Positions 8,099 through 18,623 are shown, counted from the first letter of the stretch. The stretch is 64,000 nt of DNA from Demequina globuliformis (GCF_000975155.1 NZ_BBRG01000001.1:665999-729998), one strand, 5' to 3'. The notes: generated from the sequence alone by a model not told the origin. Program-made: numbers and translations.

Positions 8099-10549
8099 GT
8101 GAGCACCTGGATGTCCCGCACTGCCGAGACCGCTACGGATGAAGAAATCGACGCCATTGACCGGTGGTGGCGCGCCACCAACTACATGTCGATTGGCCAG
8201 ATCTACTTGCTCGACAATCCGCTCTTGCGCGAGCCGCTGCACCGCGACCACGTCAAGCCGCGCCTGGTGGGCCACTGGGGAACCACGCCGGGCCTGAACT
8301 TCCTTTACGCGCACCTCAATCGCGTGATCCGTGCGCGCCACCAGCCCACGATGTACGTCACGGGCCCCGGCCACGGCGGGCCTGGCCTGGTGGCCTCAAG
8401 CTTCCTCGACGGCACGTACACCGAGACGTACCCCCACATTTCAACCGATGCCGAGGGCCTCAAGCGACTCTTCACGCAGTTCTCCTTCCCCGGCGGCATC
8501 CCCTCGCACGTGGCTCCGGAAACGCCGGGGTCTATCCACGAGGGCGGCGAGTTGGGCTATTCGCTGTCACACGCATACGGCGCGGCCTTCAACAACCCTG
8601 ACCTGCTCGTCGCCGCCGTCGTGGGCGATGGAGAGGCGGAGACCGGCCCGCTCGCCACCAGCTGGCACTCGAACAAGTTCCTCAACCCCGCGACCGACGG
8701 GGTCGTGCTGCCCATCCTGCACTTGAACGGCTACAAGATCGCCAACCCCACGGTGCTGGCGCGCATTGGGGACGACGAGCTCGACGCGCTTATGCGCGGC
8801 TACGGCCACACGCCGCACTTCTTTGTCGCCGGGTTCGACGACGAGTCCCACGAGTCCATCCACCGCCGCTTTGCCGCGACACTCGACGAGGTAATGGACG
8901 AGATCTCCGCCATCAAGGAGCAGGCCGCGGACGACCCGGAGATGCCCAGGCCAGCCTGGCCCATGATCGTGTTCCGGACCCCCAAGGGCTGGACCTGCCC
9001 GCCCCAGATTGACGGCGAGGTCACCGAGGGATCGTGGCGCGCGCACCAGGTACCCCTGTCGAGCGCGCGCGATACCGACGAACACCTCCAGGTGTTGGAG
9101 GACTGGCTACGCTCCTACCGCCCTGACGATCTCTTCGACGACGCTGGCGCACCCTTCGCCGCCACTCGAGCGATTGCGCCCGAGGGCGAACTACGCATGT
9201 CTGCGCGGCCCGAAACCAATGGCGGGCTGGTGCTGCGGGACCTGGTCATGCCGGGCTTCCGCGATTACGCAGTCGACGTTCCCCATCCCGGCTCAGGCCC
9301 GGTCGAGTCCACTCGCCAGCTCGGCGAGTTCCTTCGCGACGTAATGCGACAGAACATGGACAACTTCCGCGTGTTTGCGCCCGACGAACTTGCCTCCAAC
9401 CGCCTGCAAGCGGTGCTCGACGTCACCGACAAGGTGTGGGAAGGCGAACGCGAAGACGACGGCGCGCACACCGCCGCCTCAGGCCAAGTGATGGAGATGC
9501 TGTCCGAGCACCAGTGCCAGGGGTGGCTCGAGGGCTACCTGCTGACCGGTCGCCACGGACTTTTCACCTCCTACGAGGCCTTCATCCACATCATTGACTC
9601 GATGTTCAACCAGCACGCGAAGTGGTTGAAGGTGTCGCGAGAGTTGCCGTGGCGCCGACCCATTGCCTCCCTGAACTACTTGTTGTCGAGCCACGTATGG
9701 CGCCAGGACCACAACGGCTTCTCGCACCAAGACCCTGGCTTCATTGACCACGTGGTGAACAAAAAGGCGGAGGTGGTGCGGGTCTACCTCCCGGCGGACG
9801 CGAACACCTTGCTGTCGACATACGACCACTGCTTGCGCTCGCGCGACTACGTCAACGTGGTCATCGCAGGCAAACAGCCGGCGCCGCAGTGGCTCACGAT
9901 GGACCAGGCGGTCGACCATTGCACGCGGGGGCTCGGCATCTGGGAGTTTGCCTCCAACGTCGAGACGGGTGAAGAGCCGGATGTGGTGATGGCGGCCGCG
10001 GGCGACGTGCCCACCTTGGAGGTGCTGGCGGCAATCGACATCCTGCGCAAGGAGCTACCCGAACTGAAGGTGCGCATGATCAACGTCGTTGACCTGATGC
10101 GCCTGCAGCCGGAGGGCGAACACCCGCACGGCATGAGCGATCGCGAGTTTGATCAGCTTTTCACGACCGACAAGCCCATCGTCTTCAACTATCACGGGTA
10201 CCCGTGGCTCATTCACCGTCTCACCTACCGCCGCACGGGTCACCACAACCTGCACGTACGGGGCTTCAAGGAGGAGGGCACCACGACCACGCCATTCGAC
10301 ATGGCGATGATGAACGACATCGACCGTTTTCACCTGGTCATGGACGTCATCGACAGGGTGCCTCACTTGGGGACGCGGGCGGCGTCACTGCGTCAGCGGC
10401 TCTCGGATCAGCGTCTCGCTGCACGGAGGTACGCGCGCGTACACGGCGCGGACCTGCCCGAGGTGGCCAACTGGGTGTGGCCCGATGCCGGGGCTGAGAC
10501 CCGTGCGGCCGTTGCCGGGGCGCACGACACCGGTGGTGACAACGAGTAG
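8099..10549 (+). CDS. xfp: Xylulose-5-P/fructose-6-P phosphoketolase
   Basis: Thiamine-diphosphate enzyme that cleaves xylulose-5-phosphate (and often fructose-6-phosphate) with phosphate to acetyl-phosphate plus glyceraldehyde-3-phosphate (or erythrose-4-phosphate). Signatures: [30 protein letters not shown], the diphosphate-binding GDGEAETGP followed by SWHSNKF, and TSYEAFIHI and [19 protein letters not shown] in the second half. The GTG at 8099 is chosen because AAGGAGGT (8087-8094) sits 4 nt upstream; the frame is open further upstream but the extra residues look non-homologous. 816 residues fits the family (790-825). Its product is the substrate of both ackA and pta upstream. Confidence 0.96.
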   Translation: MSTWMSRTAETATDEEIDAIDRWWRATNYMSIGQIYLLDNPLLREPLHRDHVKPRLVGHWGTTPGLNFLYAHLNRVIRARHQPTMYVTGPGHGGPGLVASSFLDGTYTETYPHISTDAEGLKRLFTQFSFPGGIPSHVAPETPGSIHEGGELGYSLSHAYGAAFNNPDLLVAAVVGDGEAETGPLATSWHSNKFLNPATDGVVLPILHLNGYKIANPTVLARIGDDELDALMRGYGHTPHFFVAGFDDESHESIHRRFAATLDEVMDEISAIKEQAADDPEMPRPAWPMIVFRTPKGWTCPPQIDGEVTEGSWRAHQVPLSSARDTDEHLQVLEDWLRSYRPDDLFDDAGAPFAATRAIAPEGELRMSARPETNGGLVLRDLVMPGFRDYAVDVPHPGSGPVESTRQLGEFLRDVMRQNMDNFRVFAPDELASNRLQAVLDVTDKVWEGEREDDGAHTAASGQVMEMLSEHQCQGWLEGYLLTGRHGLFTSYEAFIHIIDSMFNQHAKWLKVSRELPWRRPIASLNYLLSSHVWRQDHNGFSHQDPGFIDHVVNKKAEVVRVYLPADANTLLSTYDHCLRSRDYVNVVIAGKQPAPQWLTMDQAVDHCTRGLGIWEFASNVETGEEPDVVMAAAGDVPTLEVLAAIDILRKELPELKVRMINVVDLMRLQPEGEHPHGMSDREFDQLFTTDKPIVFNYHGYPWLIHRLTYRRTGHHNLHVRGFKEEGTTTTPFDMAMMNDIDRFHLVMDVIDRVPHLGTRAASLRQRLSDQRLAARRYARVHGADLPEVANWVWPDAGAETRAAVAGAHDTGGDNE

Positions 10550-10611
10550 CGGCAGTTCCCACACCCCTGGAGCGTCTGCTTGCAGTGCCCTGCTTCGCGG
10601 ATTGGCCTGTG

Positions 10612-10983
10612 TCACTGGTGGGCTCTGCGCCTGAAGAATGGCGCGTCGTCCTCAAACCCGATCCAATTGCGCACCCCTGCGGGGACCTTGCCAACAAGGA
10701 AGACGCCCAGAAAGACAGCCTCGGGGTCGCGGGCCCTGCGTCGGCGCGTGTGCAACGCCCACAGGGTGCCGCCGAAGGCCGCCGTCGCGATGGCGACGAC
10801 CCCCGGCCCCGTTCCGAGCTCCCACGCGAGTCCCCCGAGCACCACGACCCACGCCGCCGCGACGATGTATCCGATGACGTCGGTGAGCCGCAGACCAGCG
10901 ATTGCAGCGACCAAAAAGAGCCGCACCGCGAGCGCGAGCACTATCGCATAGCCCGCAATCGAGAGAACCTCTGCTGCCGTCAT
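10612..10983 (-). CDS. Small integral membrane protein
   Basis: Unrecognised 123-residue protein with three predicted membrane helices (about residues 4-30, 36-57 and 58-78), followed by an RRRRAR cytoplasmic turn and a soluble C-terminal tail ending FFRRRAHQ. The positive charges after helix 3 place the tail inside by the positive-inside rule. It is convergent with the phosphoketolase gene (62 bp between stops) and 115 bp upstream of a lipoprotein gene on the same strand. The regular hydrophobic pattern argues that it is real, but I cannot assign a function. Confidence 0.6.
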   Translation of the reverse strand: MTAAEVLSIAGYAIVLALAVRLFLVAAIAGLRLTDVIGYIVAAAWVVVLGGLAWELGTGPGVVAIATAAFGGTLWALHTRRRRARDPEAVFLGVFLVGKVPAGVRNWIGFEDDAPFFRRRAHQ

Positions 10984-11098
10984 TCGATCAGTAGTCCCTA
11001 CCTGTCGCGGCGCTCACACGCCCGTGGCCCGTCACTCATTGCGGCGGCCCCCGATGGCGACGTTGCCGATGCCAGCGAGCGCGGGTGCGACAGCCGGG

Positions 11099-11620
11099 TC
11101 AGTTGGAGGTGTAGGTCTCACTCCACAGTTCGGAACCGTCGCTGTTGAGGTAGACGTAGCGTGCCTCAGGGCTCTCGACGCCCTCCGCCTCCATCATCGG
11201 GAAAACGGTGGACTCGCACAGGTCTGCCAGGGTGTCCGTCACGCCCTCGAAGTAGGCCGTCGCCTCGTCGGGGTCGACAGCCTCTGCGTACTGGTACGTG
11301 TAGACGATGGTCGAGGGCTCTTCGGCATCGATCCAGATGTCGGAGTAGACGCCGCTCGAGCTCTCCACAATGGTGTCGACCTGGGCGGCCTCGCGGGCGA
11401 CGTAAGCCTCGAGCGCGCCGCCTGCTTCAGCCTCAGTGCTCTCCTGTGCGGGGGCGCTGGTCTCCTCGGCAGGAGCACTCGTGGTCTCCTCGACTGCGAC
11501 GTTGCCCGACCCGTTGGGGTCGGTGGCCTCCGCGTCGCCAGAGCCGCTGCAGCCAGCGAGAGCCAGCACAGCAATGGAAGCGGCGCCGGTGGCGACGCGG
11601 ACACGAATGGACGTGGTCAT
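11099..11620 (-). CDS. Secreted lipoprotein, DUF4854-like
   Basis: 173 residues beginning with a lipoprotein signal peptide: basic MTTSIRVRV, a hydrophobic core, and lipobox LAGC with the lipidated cysteine at residue 24. A Thr/Ser/Glu/Pro-rich linker of about 45 residues follows, then a folded domain containing ESSSGVYSDIWID and STIVYTYQYAEAVD, resembling the DUF4854 family of small bacterial lipoproteins. It should be anchored to the outer face of the membrane. SD AGGGGGAA lies 5 nt before the ATG. A perfect 16-bp palindrome lies 26-41 bp upstream. Confidence 0.75.
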   Translation of the reverse strand: MTTSIRVRVATGAASIAVLALAGCSGSGDAEATDPNGSGNVAVEETTSAPAEETSAPAQESTEAEAGGALEAYVAREAAQVDTIVESSSGVYSDIWIDAEEPSTIVYTYQYAEAVDPDEATAYFEGVTDTLADLCESTVFPMMEAEGVESPEARYVYLNSDGSELWSETYTSN

Positions 11621-11645
11621 GATTCCCCCTTGTTTCAGGATGTGG

Positions 11646-11661
11646 TGGCATCGCGATGCCA
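11646..11661. promoter_or_regulatory. Perfect 16-bp palindrome (putative operator)
   Basis: TGGCATCGCGATGCCA is a perfect dyad without a spacer, 26-41 bp upstream of the lipoprotein ATG, where a repressor would meet the promoter or early leader. The 190-bp region has no other gene-like content. Confidence 0.45.
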
Positions 11662-11815
11662 GAACACGCCGCGGGCTCGGCCACGCGACTGCGGCGCGTC
11701 GACGCGACCGCTGACGCCGACACTACACGCCCACGGGTCCACTTGACGCGGCGCACGGTGGCTCGCGACGGGGCCGCCAGCGTCGAGCCGAGCGATGTGG
11801 TGGGGCGCGCGTGGA

Positions 11816-12940
11816 CTACATCGGGTTGTAAGGCGAGACCACCACGTCGACCCGCTGAAACTCCTTGAGGTCGGAGTAGCCCGTGGTCGCCATCGAACGG
11901 CGCAAAGCGCCCATGATGTTCGTCGAGCCGTCCGCTGAGTGGGCCGGCCCGTTAAGGATCTCCTCAAGGGTGCCGCCAGTACCCACCTCGACGCGCTCGC
12001 CGCGGGGCAGTTCCGAGTGGTACGCCTCTTGACCCCAGTGGAATCCAGCGCCAGGCGCCTCCGCAGCGCGAGCCAGCGCAGAACCCAACATCACGGCATC
12101 GGCCCCACAGGCGAATGCCTTCACGAGGTCGCCCGAACGTCCCAGGCCGCCGTCGGCGATCACGTGCACGTAACGGCCGCCAGACTCGTCGAGGTAGTCG
12201 CGGCGTGCAGCGGCGACATCAGACACCGCCGTTGCCATAGGCGCGTGGATCCCAAGCGTGGTGCGCGTGCGCTGCGCTGACCCGCCGCCGAAGCCCACGA
12301 GCACGCCCGCAGCACCCGTACGCATCAGGTGCAGTCCGGCCTGGTAGGTCGAGGCTCCGCCCACAATCACGGGCACGTCGAGGTCGTAAATGAACTTCTT
12401 GAGGTTGAGCGGCTCGGTGTGCTCGGACACGTGCTCGGCTGACACCGTGGTGCCGCGGATCACGAAGAGGTCAACCCCGGCCTTCAACACCGTCTCGTAG
12501 TGCTCCTGCGTGCGCTGCGGGCTCAGGGCGCCTGCCACCGTGACGTCTGCGGCGCGGATCTCCCGCAGGCGCTCGGCGATCAGCTCATCCTTGACGGGCT
12601 CGCGGTAGATCTCCTGCATGCGGGTGGTCGCGGCCTCGCCGTCTAGCTGTGCGATCTCCTCGAACAAGGCCGTGGGGTCCTCGTAACGAGTCCACAGCCC
12701 TTCGAGGTCGAGTACGCCAAGCCCGCCCTGGCGGCCCAACGCGATCGCCGTCGCCGGGCTCATCACGGAGTCCATCGGTGCGGAGATCACGGGAATGTCG
12801 AACTGGAAGGCATCGATCTGCCAGCTCAGCGACACCTGCTTGGGGTCGCGTGTGCGGCGCGACGGCACAATGGCGATGTCATCGAAGGAATAGGCGCGGC
12901 GCCCGCGCTTGCCGCGGCCGATCTCGATCTCGTTGCTCAC
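11816..12940 (-). CDS. guaB3: GuaB3 family IMP dehydrogenase-related protein
   Basis: TIM-barrel protein of the GuaB3 group found beside guaB in actinobacteria. Opening motif RGKRGRRAYSFDDIAIVPSR and DIPVISAPMDSVM are diagnostic; IADGGLGRSGDLVKAFACGADAVMLGS is the phosphate-binding end. Unlike GuaB at 16-17.5 kb it lacks the CBS pair (374 versus 502 residues), and the loop that carries the catalytic cysteine in GuaB (GSICTTR) reads GSAQRTR here, with no cysteine. Either it is not a classical IMP dehydrogenase or the chemistry differs; its true reaction is uncertain. GTG start with a -10 box 6 nt upstream. Confidence 0.93.
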   Translation of the reverse strand: MSNEIEIGRGKRGRRAYSFDDIAIVPSRRTRDPKQVSLSWQIDAFQFDIPVISAPMDSVMSPATAIALGRQGGLGVLDLEGLWTRYEDPTALFEEIAQLDGEAATTRMQEIYREPVKDELIAERLREIRAADVTVAGALSPQRTQEHYETVLKAGVDLFVIRGTTVSAEHVSEHTEPLNLKKFIYDLDVPVIVGGASTYQAGLHLMRTGAAGVLVGFGGGSAQRTRTTLGIHAPMATAVSDVAAARRDYLDESGGRYVHVIADGGLGRSGDLVKAFACGADAVMLGSALARAAEAPGAGFHWGQEAYHSELPRGERVEVGTGGTLEEILNGPAHSADGSTNIMGALRRSMATTGYSDLKEFQRVDVVVSPYNPM

Positions 12941-12946
12941 CGGACC

Positions 12947-12952
12947 ACCCTA
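12947..12952 (-). promoter_or_regulatory. -10 box of leaderless guaB3
   Basis: TAGGGT on the minus strand, 6 nt before the GTG at 12940. No convincing SD lies between, which fits a leaderless mRNA. Confidence 0.55.
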
Positions 12953-13004
12953 TCGCTCCTGCGTTTCGACAGGGGATGTCGGCGGCGCGTGGAAGAGTGG
13001 TGCC

Positions 13005-13712
13005 ATGAGCTGGCTAGACGAGACCATGGTGGGCTTCGACACCGAGACCACGGGCGTGTCCACGTCCCATGATCGGATCGTCACGGCAGCGATCTTGACG
13101 CGAACGGGCGGCGAGACGACCGCGCGCACGTGGCTGATCAATCCCGGGGTCGAGATTCCGGCGCGCGCCACCGAGGTACACGGGATCTCGTCCGAGTACG
13201 CCAGGGAACACGGCTCGGATCCGGCCGATGCCTTGGAAGAGATAGCGGCGATCCTCGCCTCCGCGATGGGCGCCGGTTTTCCCGTCGTCGCCTTCAACGC
13301 CCAGTTTGATCTTTCGATCTTGGAAGCGGAGCTCGCCCGCCACCAGCTTCCTTCATTGGCCTCGCGGGTCCCGAGCGGCAGCATCGGCCCCGTCGTTGAC
13401 CCGCTCGTGCTTGACCGCCACCTCGACAAGTGGCGCAAGGGCCCCCGCAAGCTCCTCAACATGTGCGAGCACTACGGCGTGGCCGTGGTTGCCGATGACC
13501 TGCACGCCGCGGACGCGGACGTCGCGGCGACACTCGACCTGCTGCCTGCCATGGCGCGGGCGCACACCGCCTTGGCGGCAGTCGCACTTGCGGACCTGCA
13601 GTCACAACAGGTTGAGGCACACCGCGTGTGGGCGCTGGACTTCGCGGCATGGCTCAAGTCCAAGGGACGCACGGAGGACCTGCCCCGGCCCGAGTGGCCC
13701 GTCGCCGTATAA
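13005..13712 (+). CDS. DEDDh 3'-5' exonuclease (DnaQ-like)
   Basis: Stand-alone proofreading-type exonuclease domain of 235 residues. The three exonuclease motifs are present: GFDTETTG (catalytic Asp and Glu, residues 9-16), VAFNAQFDLSIL (second Asp), and HAADADVAATL (His and Asp of the DEDDh type). No polymerase-binding or helicase domain is attached, so it may be a separate epsilon-like subunit or a nuclease in repair or RNA turnover. The ATG at 13005 puts motif I at the N-terminus as in relatives; the frame is open upstream but those residues overlap the guaB3 start and look unrelated. Divergent from guaB3 with 64 bp between starts. Confidence 0.88.
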   Translation: MSWLDETMVGFDTETTGVSTSHDRIVTAAILTRTGGETTARTWLINPGVEIPARATEVHGISSEYAREHGSDPADALEEIAAILASAMGAGFPVVAFNAQFDLSILEAELARHQLPSLASRVPSGSIGPVVDPLVLDRHLDKWRKGPRKLLNMCEHYGVAVVADDLHAADADVAATLDLLPAMARAHTALAAVALADLQSQQVEAHRVWALDFAAWLKSKGRTEDLPRPEWPVAV

Positions 13713-13796
13713 GAATCGCGAAACTTCACATCTCGCGACAACAGGGCCACACCAGAGGCGGCGTTAGAGTCGGAGTGACTCGACGAGGAGGCATGA

Positions 13797-15071
13797 ATGA
13801 TGGCATCGACCGGCGGCGGCACTCCTGCCCTGCACGGACCGTGGAATGACGCCCAAGCGCAGCTGACGGAGGCCGTGGAACACCTCAAATGTGCGCCGGG
13901 ACTTCACGAGATGCTGGCGATGCCGCGCCGCGAGATGCAGGTCGCCGTCCCCTTGCGCAAGGATGACGGCACCACCGCAGTGTTCTCGGGGTACCGCGTC
14001 CAGCACAACTTCTCACGCGGCCCTACGAAGGGCGGCCTGCGCTTCTCCACGGCGGTTGACCTCAATGAGGTGCGCGCCCTGGCGATGTGGATGACGTGGA
14101 AGTGCGCGCTCGTAGACGTGCCCTACGGCGGCGCCAAGGGCGGTGTGGCCATCGAGCCGCGCGACCACACCCAGGGCGAACTGGAGCGGGTCACGCGCAG
14201 GTACACCTCGGAGATTCTGCCCATCATTGGCCCCGACACCGACATTCCTGCACCCGACATCGGCACCGACGAGCGCACCATGGCGTGGATCATGGACACC
14301 TACTCCGTGGCGAAGGGACACACTGTTCCTGGCGTGGTCACGGGCAAACCGATCTCGCTCGGCGGATCGCTTGGCCGCGCGCAGGCCACCTCACGAGGGG
14401 TGGCTCACGTCGCACTCATGGCGATGGCCTCCAAGGGCATCGAGGCGGAGGGCGCGACGGCCGCGGTGCAAGGCTTCGGAAAGGTGGGGCGCGGCGCGGC
14501 GCGGTTGCTGTCGGAGGCAGGCGTGCGCGTCATCGCAATCTCAGACGTCGATGGCGCTGTCTTTGCCGGGGACGGAATCGACGTCGCTCGCCTGGGAGCG
14601 CATGTGGATCGGGAAGGCTCGGTCGAGGGCTTTGAAGGCGCGGAGTCGTTGGATCCTCAGGCGCTCCTCACACTCGACGTCGACGTCCTTGTTCCCGCCG
14701 CCGTCGAGGGTGTCCTGACCGCGGCAAACGCCCGGGACGTGCAAGCAACCATCGTGGTCGAAGGCGCGAACGGTCCCACGACTCAAGAGGCCGACGCCAT
14801 CTTGATCGACCGCGACGTGCTCGTGGTGCCTGACATTCTCGCCAACGCCGGCGGCGTGATCGTGTCCTACTTTGAGTGGGTCCAGTCCAATCAGGCGTAC
14901 CAGTGGCGCGAGCGTGAAGTGAACGAACGGCTCGAAGAGAAGATGACGGCGGCATGGAGGGACGTCGTGGACTACGCGGGCGCGCAGTCGCTGACGTATC
15001 GCCAGGCCGCGACGGCGCTGGCCGTGCGACGGGTCCTCGAAGCCCACGAGTTGAGGGGGCTCTACCCCTGA
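13797..15071 (+). CDS. gdhA: Glutamate (Glu/Leu/Phe/Val) dehydrogenase
   Basis: NAD(P)-dependent oxidative deamination of glutamate to 2-oxoglutarate, or the reverse. Catalytic block: RGPTKGGLRFS, then MTWKCALVDVPYGGAKGG with the substrate and catalytic lysines, and PAPDIGTDERTMAWIMDTY. Rossmann domain: AVQGFGKVGRGAARLL (about residue 222). 424 residues is typical of the hexameric GDH-II class. GAGGAGG at 13785-13791 precedes two consecutive ATGs (13797 and 13800); either may be used. The gene ends before a long stem-loop in the convergent gap with the TauE-type gene. Cofactor preference cannot be read with certainty. Confidence 0.94.
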   Translation: MMASTGGGTPALHGPWNDAQAQLTEAVEHLKCAPGLHEMLAMPRREMQVAVPLRKDDGTTAVFSGYRVQHNFSRGPTKGGLRFSTAVDLNEVRALAMWMTWKCALVDVPYGGAKGGVAIEPRDHTQGELERVTRRYTSEILPIIGPDTDIPAPDIGTDERTMAWIMDTYSVAKGHTVPGVVTGKPISLGGSLGRAQATSRGVAHVALMAMASKGIEAEGATAAVQGFGKVGRGAARLLSEAGVRVIAISDVDGAVFAGDGIDVARLGAHVDREGSVEGFEGAESLDPQALLTLDVDVLVPAAVEGVLTAANARDVQATIVVEGANGPTTQEADAILIDRDVLVVPDILANAGGVIVSYFEWVQSNQAYQWREREVNERLEEKMTAAWRDVVDYAGAQSLTYRQAATALAVRRVLEAHELRGLYP

Positions 15072-15131
15072 TTCACACCCGAGTCGCGATCTCTCAGCGC
15101 ACAGCACCCGCACCTCAGTGCTCGCTAACTC

Positions 15132-15195
15132 CCCTGAAATGGAGCGCTGGCCGCCATCACGACGCCTTCTTGGCGGCCCGTGCTCCATTTCAGGG
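15132..15195. repeat. Long two-part inverted repeat between convergent genes
   Basis: CCCTGAAATGGAGC (15132-15145) pairs perfectly with GCTCCATTTCAGGG (15182-15195), and GGCCGCCA (15149-15156) with TGGCGGCC (15171-15178). A short internal loop lies between the stems and a 14-nt loop at the tip. It sits between gdhA and the TauE/SafE gene and could terminate both. It is much longer than a usual terminator and lacks a T-tract. Confidence 0.75.
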
Positions 15196-15238
15196 TGCGA
15201 ATCGGGCGTGAGGCGATGTTGGCCATGGCCGCTGTGAC

Positions 15239-15988
15239 TTAAGACAGGAGCACGCGCCACAGCATCGTGAGTGACACGGCGACGATGAGAACACGCAACA
15301 CCATCGGGTTGACCCGGAGCAGAATGTGGGACCCGATGTATGCGCCAATCAGCTGACCCACAATCATGACTCCGCCTACGAGCCACACGATCTTGCCCGC
15401 GATGACGAACACGATCAGCGACGCAATGTTCGTCGCGAAGTTCAGCGTCTTCGCGATCGCTGTGGAACGGCGGAGCGGTAGCGCGCGCAGCGCCACGCCG
15501 GACAGCGCGAACAGCGACCCCGTTCCCGGGCCAAATGCGCCATCGTAGGCACCGATCGCAGGAACCACGGTCGCCTCATAAGTGGGGTCGCTCATTCGTG
15601 GCTTAGCAGGCGGCTCGTGGGACTTGGGGACAAACAGAAAGTATGCGGCGATCAGCGCGAGCACGACCGGGATCACGATCTCCAGCGCATCCGCGGACAC
15701 GAACAGGATCGCTACCGTGCCAGCCACCGAGCCAAGGAAAGCCCACAGCATCGGCCAACGAACATCGGCCCACCTGACGCCATGCTTGCGTATGACCTGG
15801 TACGTCGCCATCCCCGTGCCTGCCGGTGCCTGCAACTTGTTCGTCGCGAGCGCCTGCAGCGGCGGCAGCCCGGCGAGCATGAGCGCGGGCACCGTGATGA
15901 GGCCGCCGCCGCCGGCGAGCGTGTCAAGACACCCGGCCAGCAGCGCGACCACCGCGAGGAGGAGAAGGATCTCCCACGTGATGTCCAC
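15239..15988 (-). CDS. TauE/SafE family membrane transporter
   Basis: Seven- to eight-helix permease of the sulfite exporter TauE/SafE (YfcA) family, 249 residues. Helix 1 starts at residue 4, and the conserved half-repeat motif LDTLAGGGGLITVPAL is followed by GLPPLQALATNKLQ; a second half has AYDGAFGPGTGSL and STAIAKTLNFATNIASL. These duplicated glycine-rich motifs are diagnostic of the family. It starts 12 bp after the guaB stop on the same strand, so it is probably expressed from the guaB promoter. Known members move sulfite, sulfoacetate or other organic anions; the substrate here is unknown. Confidence 0.9.
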   Translation of the reverse strand: MDITWEILLLLAVVALLAGCLDTLAGGGGLITVPALMLAGLPPLQALATNKLQAPAGTGMATYQVIRKHGVRWADVRWPMLWAFLGSVAGTVAILFVSADALEIVIPVVLALIAAYFLFVPKSHEPPAKPRMSDPTYEATVVPAIGAYDGAFGPGTGSLFALSGVALRALPLRRSTAIAKTLNFATNIASLIVFVIAGKIVWLVGGVMIVGQLIGAYIGSHILLRVNPMVLRVLIVAVSLTMLWRVLLS

Positions 15989-16000
15989 GGCCGCCTGGGC

Positions 16001-17521
<1,521 letters not shown>

Positions 17522-17757
17522 CGGGGAGCGTCGCGTCGGGCCGGACAGCAAGGGAAACACCCCGTAAACGTTCCTTCCCATCTTTGCGAACGCCCTAGCC
17601 AAGGTGCGAGCCAGGGGGTATGAATGGGAGAGATGGCCACATTTCGCACTGGTCCCGACGGTTGGAGCCGGGTCCTGGCGGCGTGTGAATCGTGAAGCGT
17701 TTGACCCTCAACGGCGAGGGGCAGACAGGTCAGTAGACCCGATGTGTAAGGAGCGCC

Positions 17758-18048
17758 ATGAGTACAGTCGCGAAGCTTCCCGCACCAACGCAGGAGCAGT
17801 GGGAGTGGCAGTACCAGGGGGCGTGCCGCGAGGCCGACCCCGATCTGTTCTTCCACCCCGAGGGGGAGCGCGGTGCGGCTCGGCGCCGTCGTGCGGAAGC
17901 TGCCAAGGCTTATTGCGAGCAGTGCCCAGTGATGGACATGTGCCGTGAACGGTCGCTCGACGCGCGTGAGCCCTTTGGAGTGTGGGGCGGAATCAGCGAA
18001 GACGAGCGCCACTCCATGCTTGTGCAGCGCCTCCCCAAGGCAAGCTAG
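17758..18048 (+). CDS. WhiB family regulator, WhiB3/WhiD type
   Basis: Small iron-sulfur transcription regulator (96 residues) that binds a 4Fe-4S cluster through four cysteines: C23, C53, C56 and C62. GVWGG (74-78) forms the sigma-factor-contacting turn. DPDLFFHPEGERG and REPFGVWGG match the WhiB3 (Mycobacterium) / WhiD (Streptomyces) group better than WhiB1, and the position beside guaB and groES is where mycobacterial whiB3 lies. Such proteins bind the primary sigma factor and respond to redox state. The C-terminal basic tail is short (QRLPKAS). AAGGAG lies 6 nt before the ATG. The 248-bp gap to guaB probably holds its promoter. Confidence 0.93.
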   Translation: MSTVAKLPAPTQEQWEWQYQGACREADPDLFFHPEGERGAARRRRAEAAKAYCEQCPVMDMCRERSLDAREPFGVWGGISEDERHSMLVQRLPKAS

Positions 18049-18107
18049 CGCCGCACTGCGCCGTTCGGCGCGCCGTCCATCCCCCCGAGCGAGCGCCCGG
18101 ACAACAA

Positions 18108-18142
18108 GAAGCCCCCGGCCAGATTGACTGGCCGGGGGCTTC
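18108..18142. terminator. Strong bidirectional terminator whiB/groES
   Basis: Perfect 15-bp stem, GAAGCCCCCGGCCAG (18108-18122) with CTGGCCGGGGGCTTC (18128-18142) and loop ATTGA, between two convergent genes. T-rich sequence flanks the stem in both directions (TTCCTTGACTT, and TTCTTGTTGT on the other strand). Confidence 0.9.
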
Positions 18143-18162
18143 CTTGACTTACTGACGGAGCG

Positions 18163-18456
18163 TTACTGCACGACTCCGAGCAGGTCACGCGCCGAGAGGA
18201 TCAGCAGCTCTTCGCCGCCGTACTTGACCTCGGTGCCGCCGTACTTGCTGTAGATGACCTTGTCGCCCACGGCCACATCCACGGGGATGCGGTTGCCGTT
18301 GTCGTCGACACGGCCCGGGCCAACTGCCAAGACTTCACCCTCCTGGGGCTTCTCCTTGGCAGCATCGGGGATGACGAGGCCGGACGCGGTGGTCTGCTCG
18401 GCGGCAGAGGGCTTCACCACGACCTTGTCCTCAAGAGGCTTGATAGAGACCGACAC
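18163..18456 (-). CDS. groES: Co-chaperonin GroES (Cpn10)
   Basis: Forms the heptameric lid of the GroEL folding chamber. The 97-residue product starts at GTG 18456, giving the family opening [14 protein letters not shown]; the frame is open upstream but those codons run through the control region. [19 protein letters not shown] is the family signature covering the mobile loop, and [16 protein letters not shown] the C-terminal strand. An SD-like AAGGTGAGG precedes the start. A perfect CIRCE operator lies 125-151 bp upstream, indicating HrcA repression and heat-shock induction. No groEL follows: the next gene in that direction is the convergent whiB. Confidence 0.95.
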   Translation of the reverse strand: MSVSIKPLEDKVVVKPSAAEQTTASGLVIPDAAKEKPQEGEVLAVGPGRVDDNGNRIPVDVAVGDKVIYSKYGGTEVKYGGEELLILSARDLLGVVQ

Positions 18457-18580
18457 AGCGGACCTCACCTTCCATGATCCATGACAGTTGTGTTCCACGG
18501 CCCTCGCGTCCGTCCTGCCGTCGCGGGGGTCAGGGCGGCCGTTGTGGGCCACGGGCTCCTCGGTAGGAGCAATGCCCAAT

Positions 18581-18607
18581 TTAGCACTCACACCTGGCGA
18601 GTGCTAA
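18581..18607. promoter_or_regulatory. CIRCE operator (HrcA site)
   Basis: TTAGCACTC - 9 nt - GAGTGCTAA is a perfect match to the CIRCE consensus. It sits between divergent groES (start 18456) and the methyltransferase gene (start 18650), so HrcA could affect both. Confidence 0.95.
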
Positions 18608-18623
18608 CTCACGCCACCCGTTG

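Noticed and set aside
10585..11148. Plus-strand open frame of 187 codons over the small membrane protein gene
   Set aside because: The minus-strand frame has a regular three-helix hydrophobic pattern; the plus-strand product is Arg/Pro-rich with no fold pattern.
13628..13849. Small plus-strand frame overlapping the exonuclease and gdhA start
   Set aside because: Out of frame with both genes; its sequence is explained by the exonuclease 3' end and the gdhA ribosome site.
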